A stretch of DNA of 36,991 nt from Holosporales bacterium (GTDB lineage Bacteria > Pseudomonadota > Alphaproteobacteria > RUG11792), in NCBI GenBank assembly GCA_031267725.1, contig JAIRYO010000005.1:1-36991 (forward strand), given 5' to 3'. Below the pieces are notes generated by a model. That model made no database searches. It had not been told where the DNA came from and saw nothing but the letters and a program-made list of their open reading frames with translations. This document shows, piece by piece, positions 1 through 9,028 of this stretch. How positions within the stretch are numbered: position 1 is the first letter of the stretch; the number at the start of each line of letters is the position of its first letter. The translations under genes and the position numbers were made by a program.

Positions 1-320
1 ATAACAACAATAAAGAGATGGGTGAAACAGTATTTAGAGGTTGGACATTTGAAGAACAAACCTCTAACCAAGTTAGTATATGTTGATGAAAGTGGAATAG
101 ATGAGTATCTATTCAGAGAGTACGGTAGAGCAGTAGAACAAGTATAGTTGCAGGGAAGAATATAGAAAAAGGAAGAGTAATAGTTATGGATAATGCAAGT
201 TCCCCAGATCTCAATCCGATTGAACAATTCTGGAGTTGGCTTAAGAGAAAAGTGAGAGAGATTTTGCACAATTATGCTTCTTTAGAGGAAACCATCCAGA
301 CCCCCTTTCAACTAATTTGA
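1..320 (+). pseudogene. IS630-family transposase remnant with internal deletions/frameshift
   Basis: Frame 1 reads ITTIKRWVKQYLEVGHLKNKPLTKLVYVDESGIDEYLFREYGRAVEQV*. Another frame then reads SIVAGKNIEKGRVIVMDNASSPDLNPIEQFWSWLKRKVREILHNYASLEETIQ. DES, DNA and SPDLNPIEQFW are IS630/DDE motifs. The segment between MDNAS and SPDLNPIEQ is missing. Confidence 0.85.
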
Positions 321-338
321 GTATAGTATTGATTTTTT

Positions 339-1016
339 GTGAGTGAAAGCTATATGAATAGAACAAATGTTGTCATATCAGATATTACCTGCATGAAAGA
401 TAAATTTTGTGTAGCAGGTTGGGATGTGGATGAGTGTCGAATGAAACGTTTGCTTGTTAATGGTGGATACTGGAATCTATCTAATTTATCGAAGCTTGGG
501 GAATGGTATTCGCTGATTACTGTTGATACAACTTCCCCTGATAAATCTCGCAGTTATCCTCAAAGAACTGATGATGTTAATGTTGACTTTGATAGTATAT
601 GTTGTCAAAAATCATTTTCATCAGGCTGAGAGGTTGTTGCAAAACTTAATGAATCCATCTCTTAGAATATTATGGATATTTTTGATAATAAGGTCGTAGA
701 AAATTCGTATGTACAACAGCACACAACATGTTCTTCACTAGGAGTAGTGGAAATTCCAGCCAATAACATTTCATTTATAATAGAAAACAGTAAACTTCGA
801 GCAAAAATAAATGATAATGATAAAAATGAATATATTTTGCCTGTAAGTTGCAAATATATTCGTGATATTTTTGAACATGATAAAAATATAGAGGAGATAA
901 ATTCTATTCTTACCAAAGAATGGATAGCACATTTGAGAATTGGACTTGCAAGACCGTTTTTAATGCAAGAGAATCATTGTTATCTCATGTTGAATGGATT
1001 GTTTTTAAGAAAATGA
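339..1016 (+). pseudogene. Dual-OB (DuOB)-like protein interrupted by in-frame TGA (627-629) and TAG (663-665)
   Basis: ORFs 339-629 and 672-1016 share one frame and read continuously across two stops (...QKSFSSG*EVVAKLNESIS*NIMDIFDNKVV...). The N-terminus (NVVISDITCMKDKFCVAGWDVDECRMKRLL) resembles proteins encoded beside DUF488 genes. Family name is from memory, not a search. Confidence 0.5.
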
Positions 1017-1438
1017 TAACTCTTTTTACCATCGGATTCTGCGGAAAGAAAGAGGCAGAATTCTATGATTTGCTTAACAACGCAGGAGTCAAGCTTCTTA
1101 TAGATATACGTCTATGGAGAGGATCTCGTTTCGTCCCATGGGCAAGTGGAGAGAATATCAAATCAATTTTAAAAGATCGATATATTCACGTTCCAGAATT
1201 CGCTCCTACAAAAGAATTGTTAATTGATTACAAGGGCAATAAAATCACATGGAATGAATACGAAAAGATGTTTAATGAGGTAATTAACCATCGCATGATA
1301 GATAAACAATTTCCGAGAGATTTACTCGATGGAGCTTGTCTTTTATGCTCTGAAAAGAATTATGAAAAATGTCACAGAAGACTGGTTGCAGAATATCTTT
1401 CAAATAATTTTGCAAACTCTAAAATCAAGCATTTGTGA
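1013..1438 (+). CDS. DUF488 family protein
   Basis: DUF488 motifs: LFTIGFCGKKEAEFYDLL, LLIDIRLWRGSRF, YIHVPEFAPTKELL, CLLCSEKNYEKCHRRLVAEYL. ATG overlaps the upstream TGA (ATGA). The listed ORF starts at 920, but M at 1013 fits the family start. Confidence 0.85.
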   Translation: MITLFTIGFCGKKEAEFYDLLNNAGVKLLIDIRLWRGSRFVPWASGENIKSILKDRYIHVPEFAPTKELLIDYKGNKITWNEYEKMFNEVINHRMIDKQFPRDLLDGACLLCSEKNYEKCHRRLVAEYLSNNFANSKIKHL

Positions 1439-1441
1439 TAT

Positions 1442-1751
1442 TAGACCTCTTTCGAAACTCATAAATTCAACTCAAGGTTATAGATTCCTCCAATGAGATT
1501 GAATCTCAGTCAAAATCTCTTCCTTCTACTTCTATATCTATCAGCTATTATCTTGATAAATCCCTATTGTATTCTCTGAGATACTCTAGAGTCATCAGTA
1601 GTTGTTCTTTTATTCCTGTTAGTCTCCTAAATTGTTCTTCAGATAAATCTGTCACTTGTTCGTACTTCATATTGTTTGTTTCTCTAATAGACCTCTTTAT
1701 ATGTTACTACACCTTTTCGATCTTTGTATCTAGTTTCGAAAGAGGCCTATT
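1442..1751 (-). mobile_element. Internally deleted IS5-family-like element (MITE-like) with about 18-bp terminal inverted repeats
   Basis: Left end TAGACCTCTTTCGAAACT; right end AGTTTCGAAAGAGGCCTA (reverse complement TAGGCCTCTTTCGAAACT, 17/18). Minus strand carries transposase fragments MKYEQVTDLSEEQFRRLTGIKEQLLMTLEYLREY and, near the other end, RYRSRRKRF*LRFNLIGGIYNLEL. Confidence 0.8.
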
Positions 1752-2079
1752 CTTTGACTTCTCAAAAGATTAAGATTTACCGCGCCTACATCCACAGTCC
1801 CAATTAACGCAATTGCAATATAATATTATTTTTTATTTAGAAAATAAAGTATTTTTTTTAATAAAGGTTATTACATATATAATATTGTTATAATTAAAAC
1901 AAGTTTTAGATTCCCAAACACTCTGGTTTTCAGTTAAAATGATTGCAAGAAAAAATAGCGCAAAAATTAGATTTACCCAATTTATGTATTTGATAATTAT
2001 TTTAAAATTGAAAATCAAAAGGTTATAAGAGAGAGGGGGCATGCTATAATTTCCGGAAGGCTTTCCCATTTATGTTAAA

Positions 2080-2859
2080 ATGACGAACATGTTAAAGAGA
2101 AAAATAGAAAAGTATTTTGATGAGGAGGTCTCAGACCTTGCTGATGCACTTCGTTGCATCGACGAGGTATTTTCCCTATTAAATACCGGAGAAATCAGAG
2201 TATCTGAGAAGATAGCAAAAAAGTGGAAAGTAAATACATGGATAAAAAAAGCTATACTCCTCGGGTTTAAGCTAAGAGAGGCATCTGAACAAGATCTTGA
2301 TTCATTCGACAAATTCGGACTGTTGAAATACAACTACGCAAACCCCCGATATAGAAAAGTTCCTTTTGCGATTATTCGAAATGGTGTTTATATCGGTGAC
2401 AACGCTGTAATTATGCCGAGTTGCATCAATATTGGCGCATATATAGGGAATGACTCAATGGTTGATATGAACGCGACAATTGGATCTTGCGCACAAATTG
2501 GAGAAAGGTGTCATATAGCAGCTTCTAGTTGTATCGGTGGGGTTCTAGAACCATTAATTGAGAATCCGGTAATAGTAGAAGATAACTGCTTTATTGGAGC
2601 TAATAGTGCACTTTTGGAGGGAGTTATAGTCGAGGAAGGATCCGTTATCGCAGCTGGGGTTTCGATATCTGCATCAACTAGGATAATAGACAGATCAACC
2701 GGAAATGTGAGTTATGGTATAGTTCCTTTAGGATCAGTTGTTGTTTCTGGAAGCTATCCCAGCAATGGGATAAATATTGCCTGCGCCGTAGTTGTAAAAA
2801 AGGTTGACGCTAAAACAATGGCAAAATCCAGCTTCAACGAAATTCTCAGAGGCATTTGA
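2080..2859 (+). CDS. dapD: 2,3,4,5-tetrahydropyridine-2,6-dicarboxylate N-succinyltransferase
   Basis: 259 aa with a left-handed beta-helix hexapeptide region (NAVIMPSCINIGAYIGNDSMVDMNATIGSCAQIG...) and a DapD-like alpha-helical N-terminus. Confidence 0.9.
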   Translation: MTNMLKRKIEKYFDEEVSDLADALRCIDEVFSLLNTGEIRVSEKIAKKWKVNTWIKKAILLGFKLREASEQDLDSFDKFGLLKYNYANPRYRKVPFAIIRNGVYIGDNAVIMPSCINIGAYIGNDSMVDMNATIGSCAQIGERCHIAASSCIGGVLEPLIENPVIVEDNCFIGANSALLEGVIVEEGSVIAAGVSISASTRIIDRSTGNVSYGIVPLGSVVVSGSYPSNGINIACAVVVKKVDAKTMAKSSFNEILRGI

Positions 2860-2901
2860 AACAAAATTTGTGGTGGAAGGCTTTAAAATTTCCCTTCCTT
2901 G

Positions 2902-3675
2902 TTATCGATATACGCAAACAGTATGGGTCTTTCCAGTTATGGTAACAAAGTCGTTAGAAACGAGGAGTTCCGCAACCCCAGATCTTGCTGAAGCTTGACA
3001 CACTTTTAGAAGTTTTTTATTTAATGTTTTCGCCCAAAATTTCGCTATTTTACAATTTGCCGATCCACAGAATGGATCTTCATAAACTCCAATTTTGGGA
3101 GCAAAATATCGCGTGTAGAAGTCAAATTTTTTGCTCCCAGGTGCAGTTACGATAATTGCTCTTTTTTCGAGAAGCTTTATCTTTTCAAAATTTGGAACTA
3201 AGTTAAAAATATCTTCAGATTTTTCCAAAATTATTATGTAACAAAAATCGTCCTCCAAGAGCATTTGGCAAGTTTTTGCATGAAGTAATAAATCCAAATC
3301 TAGTAAATCGGACGAAATTCTAATTTCGGGAATCAGAAGCGATATTGAAATTTTATTAATACCCCGATCAATCTTAAATTCCTTTAAGCCATTCGATATT
3401 TTCAGGTTATCATATATGGAAAGCTTTTGTTCAAAAATAACGTGAGCCGCGGCAATTGTACCGTGAATACACATTGGGGATTCATCACGAGGAGAAAACC
3501 ACCTTATCTCAAAAGATCTTTCAGATACCTTTTTAAGGAATGCAAAATTAGGAAAGCTATAGTATCTCGCAAATTTTTGCATTTCTAAAGAATTTGGAAA
3601 ATCTTCCACTGTGAAAACGCCAGAGGGATTTCCACGAAACGGCTTATCTGTAAACGCATCAATCAGAAACAGCAT
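2902..3675 (-). CDS. PhzF family phenazine biosynthesis-like isomerase
   Basis: DAFTDKPFRGNPSGVF, MCIHGTIAAAHVIF, TRYFAPKIGVYEDPFCGSANCKIAKFW are PhzF-family motifs. Confidence 0.9.
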   Translation of the reverse strand: MLFLIDAFTDKPFRGNPSGVFTVEDFPNSLEMQKFARYYSFPNFAFLKKVSERSFEIRWFSPRDESPMCIHGTIAAAHVIFEQKLSIYDNLKISNGLKEFKIDRGINKISISLLIPEIRISSDLLDLDLLLHAKTCQMLLEDDFCYIIILEKSEDIFNLVPNFEKIKLLEKRAIIVTAPGSKKFDFYTRYFAPKIGVYEDPFCGSANCKIAKFWAKTLNKKLLKVCQASARSGVAELLVSNDFVTITGKTHTVCVYR

Positions 3676-3743
3676 GGCGCCCTCCCCTCTTTCTTTTAAT
3701 TATACTATGGTTTACTTTGTGAGCGATAGTAAAAAACAGGACA

Positions 3744-6700
3744 TCAGTTTATAGGCTCTTCACTAATTTCTATAACAGACTCTTCTCTCTGCAACTGAGG
3801 AGAATTTTCTGAATTCAAAATATTTAGAACTTCTTTCTTCGTTTTCTCCTTCTCAGATTCTCGTTGGACGTTTTCCTTTTTATCTTTTTCGTTTTGTTCA
3901 AAAGGTTCATCTACTATCTCAACTGAACGACTAAACGAATCTTCAGTAAGAGATGAGTCTTCAATGGGATTTGAAACGAGAACCGCTTCATCTAGGACTT
4001 CTTTTACTGAATCTGGAAGTTCCGGCATCTTACCAGCAATCTCTGGAAGCTTCACACTAAAGTTAGAACTCTCTCCCGGCTTTTTAGGAGCATAAATGTT
4101 TACTCCGGCAAATATGCCTGCAGCTTTTCCTCCATTTAATGGAATCTTAAAACCTAACAGAATTTGATTTTTTTCCATTTTATCCGCATTAACAGACTCC
4201 ACACGATATTTTTGAAGAAATCTCAAACAGGACCAATCACCAGTACATTGAATTTTAACCATGTTTCCAGTTAAGATAAAATCCGGATCATTTGGATTAT
4301 AAACGGGTTTATCGGCTTGAGCATCCCCATCTGCCCACCTTAAATTAATTTCGAATGGTTGCCCAAAATACCAGATCCCAGATTTATCCATACTTACCGG
4401 CTCGATCGCAAAATCGTTGCTTGGTTTAAATATACGATCAACTAAATATTCTGTATTTTTTTCAGCTTTTTTATTTATATCAAAGTTAAATTCTAAACTA
4501 ACCTTTAAAGACTCATACTGATTATCGAAAAAATTTCCACAAAACGCCCTTAAATCATGCATTTTTTTCAAAAACTCATATGGTATTTTAGCATCCCCGC
4601 CAAGTTGATAAATCTGATCTAATATGCGCTCTGGTGTTCCTCCAAACTCATCATACATCTTAAAAAACTCTTTAATTGCGGTTAAATCTGCATCCGTAGC
4701 CGTCCTTTTAGTTTTATCGTAGTCACTAAACGGATATTTGTTCTCTAAGTGCTTGATGTAATATTCTCGAAGTGAGTTATACCGAGACACATTGCGTTTC
4801 CTGATTAATACCTCTGCTCTCGCCATAATTCCTCTTTTTGTTTCTTTGATAATATTTTGGAAATAATCCCCGGAATCTCCTTTTATATCCTTTAAATCTA
4901 TTTTCTCGGTTATGTTGTCAAGGTTATAACTATTAAGCAAACCTTTTATAAATTTTTCCACTGCAGTGATAGAATTTGTTGGATCTTTGTTCACAAACCC
5001 TTTGGCATTGTCAACAATTCTTGTCCATTTTGTTAGCTGGGAGAGATTTCCGTAGTTCCCATCATAGATCATTTCTGAATTCAAAAAATTCACAACTGTT
5101 TCAGCAAAATCTAATGCTAATCTAAAAATCAAGCTCCGCTGCTGTTGGAGATACAGAGAAAGTTCCTCCGTATCTGCTGCGGAAAATGCAAAAAGGCCGG
5201 CGCCATTATTTCCATTCCAATAGCTGAACGTTAGATTTTTTGGATAATAGGGTTTCTGATTTTCAAGAAGTTTATCGATATGGGTTAATAGAGAAAAACC
5301 AACTTTGTTAAGAACTCCCCTGAGATCTCCAAAAACAAACCCTAATTTATCATCACGAAGTATTCTTAATAGATTAATAAATTTGTTACCAACCCCCTTT
5401 AATTCCGCAATCTGTTTTTGAAGAATCTCTTCTGAAACTATCTCAGGAGTTATCCCACTAGGCTCATCAGTTAAACTTTGCGCTTTAGCCACTGTACTTG
5501 CTATCACAGTGCAAAGATTAGATTTTGCAAGAAGTCCAATCCCCTCCTGGATGCTTCTCGGAAAATTTTTTATTTCCGTTGCAACGAAATGCTCATAGTT
5601 TTTTCCAATGTTATATGCATATCTGATTAACTCATCATCCCAAAAAATCATTTTTCCTTCTGGAATATCCGTAATCAATTGATAATCTTCTGAAGGGGCC
5701 ATAAATGGATGCGAACAAAGGGGAGACAAACAACGTTCCATTAAGTATATTCCCCTTGATGGATTCGAATTTTTTTTCTTAATTTTTGAATTTTGCCCTG
5801 AGATATCCATTTCTAATAGGTTGTTGAATTCCTCAAGTCTGGCTTTCAGATGTCCAAAATTAACCGCAGTTATGTCAAGCAATTTTTGAGCTATCTCTTT
5901 CCCAAACGATAATTCAACCCCATCTAAAAAAGAATCATACTCCTCGTCAGTTTCAAATACTTCTTTATCTAACCAAACCTTTCCCTCCTCTCCCAGTTCT
6001 TTACAAGCTTTTGAAAGTTCTTGAGAGAAATTTATTATGTTTGTGCAATCGGATGTTTCTTTTAGATTTTGCCTTGAAAATTGAGTAACAAATCTCGTCA
6101 AAATAGAAAAAATACTATTTTCAGATTCGGATGTGAATATTGTATCAAGGTAACGCTGAAATAAACTTAGGAGAATACCATATGCAGTTTGTCTGTAGGG
6201 AGAAAGATTGATGGGAGGAAATGGAGTATTCATCAGTGTTAACCTAAATTGTTGATAGTTTTCAAGGAACTCATTAGAAAGGCCTTCTTGAAATGTGTAA
6301 TTTATAAGATCTTCCAGATCTTTTGGATCCCCAGAGATCCTCAATGAATCAAACTTTTTTATATTTTTTTCAAGATCGATCAATCCGAAAACATAGTTTT
6401 TTAGTTGAAAGTACTCATCGCTGTTATAAGGATTTAAAACTTTCCAAATACTATCAGATTTACTCTCCGGTTTCATATTTAGAAGTTCTCTCATTTTTAG
6501 TAGTAAATTCATATATATTGTTCTAACTACTACCTTTTGATATGAAGCCCTGAGAGCCTCCTTTAAATCGTTATTAATTGAGCTAAACCATGACGCGGGA
6601 ACAAAAGCAGAAGAGAGATACATATTGTTCAGCTGTTGCATCATCAAGAGAAGTTGATTCGTGCAATTCGCCAACATTTCGTTTCCATCATTTTTAAGAT

Positions 6701-8219
6701 TCGTATAACTCCAATCTCCAGCGTTTTTTATTAAAGAAGAAAGCTTAAAAAGGGAGGGATAAAGTATGTTTTTATTTATTTTCAATTGATCACTTGCGCT
6801 AAACAGTCCATAACTTCCAATCACAACAAAAGCAGCAGTAGAAATTTTAGCTATTAATATTGATTTGGTTATCCGATGAATTTTAGATCGCATTGGAGAG
6901 GCTATTCCATCTTCAACAAAAATTTTTCTTAATAATAAATCTTCGAAAAAAAATATCTTTTTGGCTATTAGTTGTTCGTTTCCAAAAGAGGCAGAAATAC
7001 TGCCCGCCTCGTTTATATCAGCATCTGGAGTTCCAATCACCGCCATTGTATCAGAACTTTTAAGATCTCCATTAAATGGCAAAAGAGGCATCATTTTACT
7101 ATCTCCTGTAAAATAAAATCCCCTGAAATAGAATCTTTCCTCTACAGATGGAGACTTAAATATTGAATCTATATAAATTCCAAGCGAGGTTTTTATAGTT
7201 AGCAATTCACTAGGAAAGATAAAAACCCCATCTCTCATAGCAGTTGTCGAGTTTTCAGAAAATATTTCAATTCTAATTTTATTAAGTTCATTTTCAAAGG
7301 TTACAAACCCCTCATCTATAATCTGAGAAGTGTAAACAACGTCTATAGAATATGGAGAAGACCACCCTAACATGTTCGACCTATTCCTAACAGGAATCTC
7401 TGAGCAAAAACTCTGAAAGCCGGGAACAAGATCAGTTTTTGTCACAACGACATACACAGGAAGTTTCATGCCAAGATAATTTTGCGCAAAGCTTAACTTC
7501 CTCGCGATGTATTGCGATCTTCTCCTTATATCTTCCTGAGAAAGCTTATTTCGACCGTATAACTCATTAGCTGGAATTGTCAAAATTATCCCATTTAACG
7601 GCTTTTTAGAACGGTAACGCGATAGCATATTAAGCAAAGTATTCCAATTTTTCTCATCTGCATTAAATCCAACTTTTGGAAGGAAGATTGTTCCTTTTAT
7701 ATCCAAAATGACTCCATTTTTTAAGAACCACCAGGTACACGAAGAGCCTTCCTTTTCGTCATTATAGATCTCATCATGAGTAAATCCACTCATTAGCGAA
7801 GATTTTCCAGACTCTTCAGTTCCAATTATCATGTACCAAGGAAGCTTATATTTATAATCATTTCCCAATGAGTCTTCCAAAAATTCCAGTGATTTAAAAA
7901 ATGAACGAACAACGCTATTTGTGCGAATATAACCTTTCCCTATCAAATATCTGTTTGCCCATTCTCCAACAGGCCATGGATTTGCCGCCCCTGAGTCAGA
8001 TGGGAAATCCATATTTTTTCTAGTTGCGGAGGGAGGAATATGGCTTTCTCTTTTTGTTTTCAGCTCCTCACGTCTTATTGAAATTAATGTAAAAATGGTA
8101 ACAATAAGCATTGCGATAAAAGCTACTGAAAGGACAATTCCAATTATGAGCGGAAAGGGAATAGAACCTTGTTTCATTCCCTCTAGCGTTCTGTTTATAA
8201 GATTAGTAAACAAAATCAT
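3744..8219 (-). CDS. tssM: Type VI secretion system membrane subunit TssM (IcmF/VasK)
   Basis: 1491 aa; N-terminal TM segment, Walker A (GTEESGKSSL), IcmF-like region GVILDIKGTIF...WNTLLNMLSRYRSKKPLNGIILTI and VYVVVTKTDLVPGF. Confidence 0.9.
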   Translation of the reverse strand: MILFTNLINRTLEGMKQGSIPFPLIIGIVLSVAFIAMLIVTIFTLISIRREELKTKRESHIPPSATRKNMDFPSDSGAANPWPVGEWANRYLIGKGYIRTNSVVRSFFKSLEFLEDSLGNDYKYKLPWYMIIGTEESGKSSLMSGFTHDEIYNDEKEGSSCTWWFLKNGVILDIKGTIFLPKVGFNADEKNWNTLLNMLSRYRSKKPLNGIILTIPANELYGRNKLSQEDIRRRSQYIARKLSFAQNYLGMKLPVYVVVTKTDLVPGFQSFCSEIPVRNRSNMLGWSSPYSIDVVYTSQIIDEGFVTFENELNKIRIEIFSENSTTAMRDGVFIFPSELLTIKTSLGIYIDSIFKSPSVEERFYFRGFYFTGDSKMMPLLPFNGDLKSSDTMAVIGTPDADINEAGSISASFGNEQLIAKKIFFFEDLLLRKIFVEDGIASPMRSKIHRITKSILIAKISTAAFVVIGSYGLFSASDQLKINKNILYPSLFKLSSLIKNAGDWSYTNLKNDGNEMLANCTNQLLLMMQQLNNMYLSSAFVPASWFSSINNDLKEALRASYQKVVVRTIYMNLLLKMRELLNMKPESKSDSIWKVLNPYNSDEYFQLKNYVFGLIDLEKNIKKFDSLRISGDPKDLEDLINYTFQEGLSNEFLENYQQFRLTLMNTPFPPINLSPYRQTAYGILLSLFQRYLDTIFTSESENSIFSILTRFVTQFSRQNLKETSDCTNIINFSQELSKACKELGEEGKVWLDKEVFETDEEYDSFLDGVELSFGKEIAQKLLDITAVNFGHLKARLEEFNNLLEMDISGQNSKIKKKNSNPSRGIYLMERCLSPLCSHPFMAPSEDYQLITDIPEGKMIFWDDELIRYAYNIGKNYEHFVATEIKNFPRSIQEGIGLLAKSNLCTVIASTVAKAQSLTDEPSGITPEIVSEEILQKQIAELKGVGNKFINLLRILRDDKLGFVFGDLRGVLNKVGFSLLTHIDKLLENQKPYYPKNLTFSYWNGNNGAGLFAFSAADTEELSLYLQQQRSLIFRLALDFAETVVNFLNSEMIYDGNYGNLSQLTKWTRIVDNAKGFVNKDPTNSITAVEKFIKGLLNSYNLDNITEKIDLKDIKGDSGDYFQNIIKETKRGIMARAEVLIRKRNVSRYNSLREYYIKHLENKYPFSDYDKTKRTATDADLTAIKEFFKMYDEFGGTPERILDQIYQLGGDAKIPYEFLKKMHDLRAFCGNFFDNQYESLKVSLEFNFDINKKAEKNTEYLVDRIFKPSNDFAIEPVSMDKSGIWYFGQPFEINLRWADGDAQADKPVYNPNDPDFILTGNMVKIQCTGDWSCLRFLQKYRVESVNADKMEKNQILLGFKIPLNGGKAAGIFAGVNIYAPKKPGESSNFSVKLPEIAGKMPELPDSVKEVLDEAVLVSNPIEDSSLTEDSFSRSVEIVDEPFEQNEKDKKENVQRESEKEKTKKEVLNILNSENSPQLQREESVIEISEEPIN

Positions 8220-9028
8220 ATAAGTGGACCTTGCCTCATTTGCTCCGAAATTCTGTCCAAAATTTCACTAACATCATAGGTTATATCCTTCCAAACAAAA
8301 TAAGATATAATTATGTATAAGAAGATCACCGCAATAAGACACCAAGACCAAAAACTAAAATCTGGCAATCCCGTATTGTTAGTTTCGCTATAAGTATATT
8401 CATAACATGATTCAATCATATGAGATCTTCCTGGAAAAAATAAGCGAGAAGATTCGGTATGAAGCATTGAATATAACCTGTCTTTGTACCATTCTAGATG
8501 TTCGTTTGAATTTTGGATATCTCTGTATCTACCTTTAAAACCGAGGCTCAAAGCCATCAAATAAAGAAAGGCTACTTCTTTGTTATTTAAATCCGTAATG
8601 ATTTCATCAAGCATTAAAAAGAATCTATCACCAGCAATTTCCGTATGAAATATTTGTTTTTCAAGAAGTGTATATCTCCAAAACTTTGCTCCCTCCCATT
8701 GTAAATTTAGAAAAATCTCATCTGTTAAAATAGCCATTATATATTTCGCATCATTGATAAACCTTGGATTACCTCTAGATTTCATAACCATCGTATCAGA
8801 AACATTTTCGATTATAGTAAGCAACCTTTTTTGTATTTCAACAACGCTTCCCTCAATTTCATTCCGTGTCTTTAACTCATTACTCTCCGGATACTCATAA
8901 ATATCTGAAGTGTCCGAAATACCAGGAGTGAAATGCAAACTCAGAGCTTTTTCTTTTTGCCTTAAGAGTTCGTAATAGAAGGCTTGAAATCCGTGAACTA
9001 TCACACTTTCACTTGCAGCAAAACTCAT
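8216..9028 (-). CDS. tssL: Type VI secretion system protein TssL (DotU/IcmH), short form
   Basis: DotU-like core (YIMAILTDEIFLNLQWEGAKFWRYTLLEKQIFHTEIAGDRFFLMLDEI...FLYLMALSLGFKGRYR), C-terminal TM, no OmpA-like domain; ATGA overlap with tssM. Confidence 0.9.
   Translation of the reverse strand: MSFAASESVIVHGFQAFYYELLRQKEKALSLHFTPGISDTSDIYEYPESNELKTRNEIEGSVVEIQKRLLTIIENVSDTMVMKSRGNPRFINDAKYIMAILTDEIFLNLQWEGAKFWRYTLLEKQIFHTEIAGDRFFLMLDEIITDLNNKEVAFLYLMALSLGFKGRYRDIQNSNEHLEWYKDRLYSMLHTESSRLFFPGRSHMIESCYEYTYSETNNTGLPDFSFWSWCLIAVIFLYIIISYFVWKDITYDVSEILDRISEQMRQGPLI

Noticed and set aside
1567-2069. ORFs 1567-1773 (+) and 1833-2069 (-)
   Set aside because: The first is the antisense/terminal part of the IS5-like remnant; the second is AT-rich, hydrophobic noise with no family resemblance.
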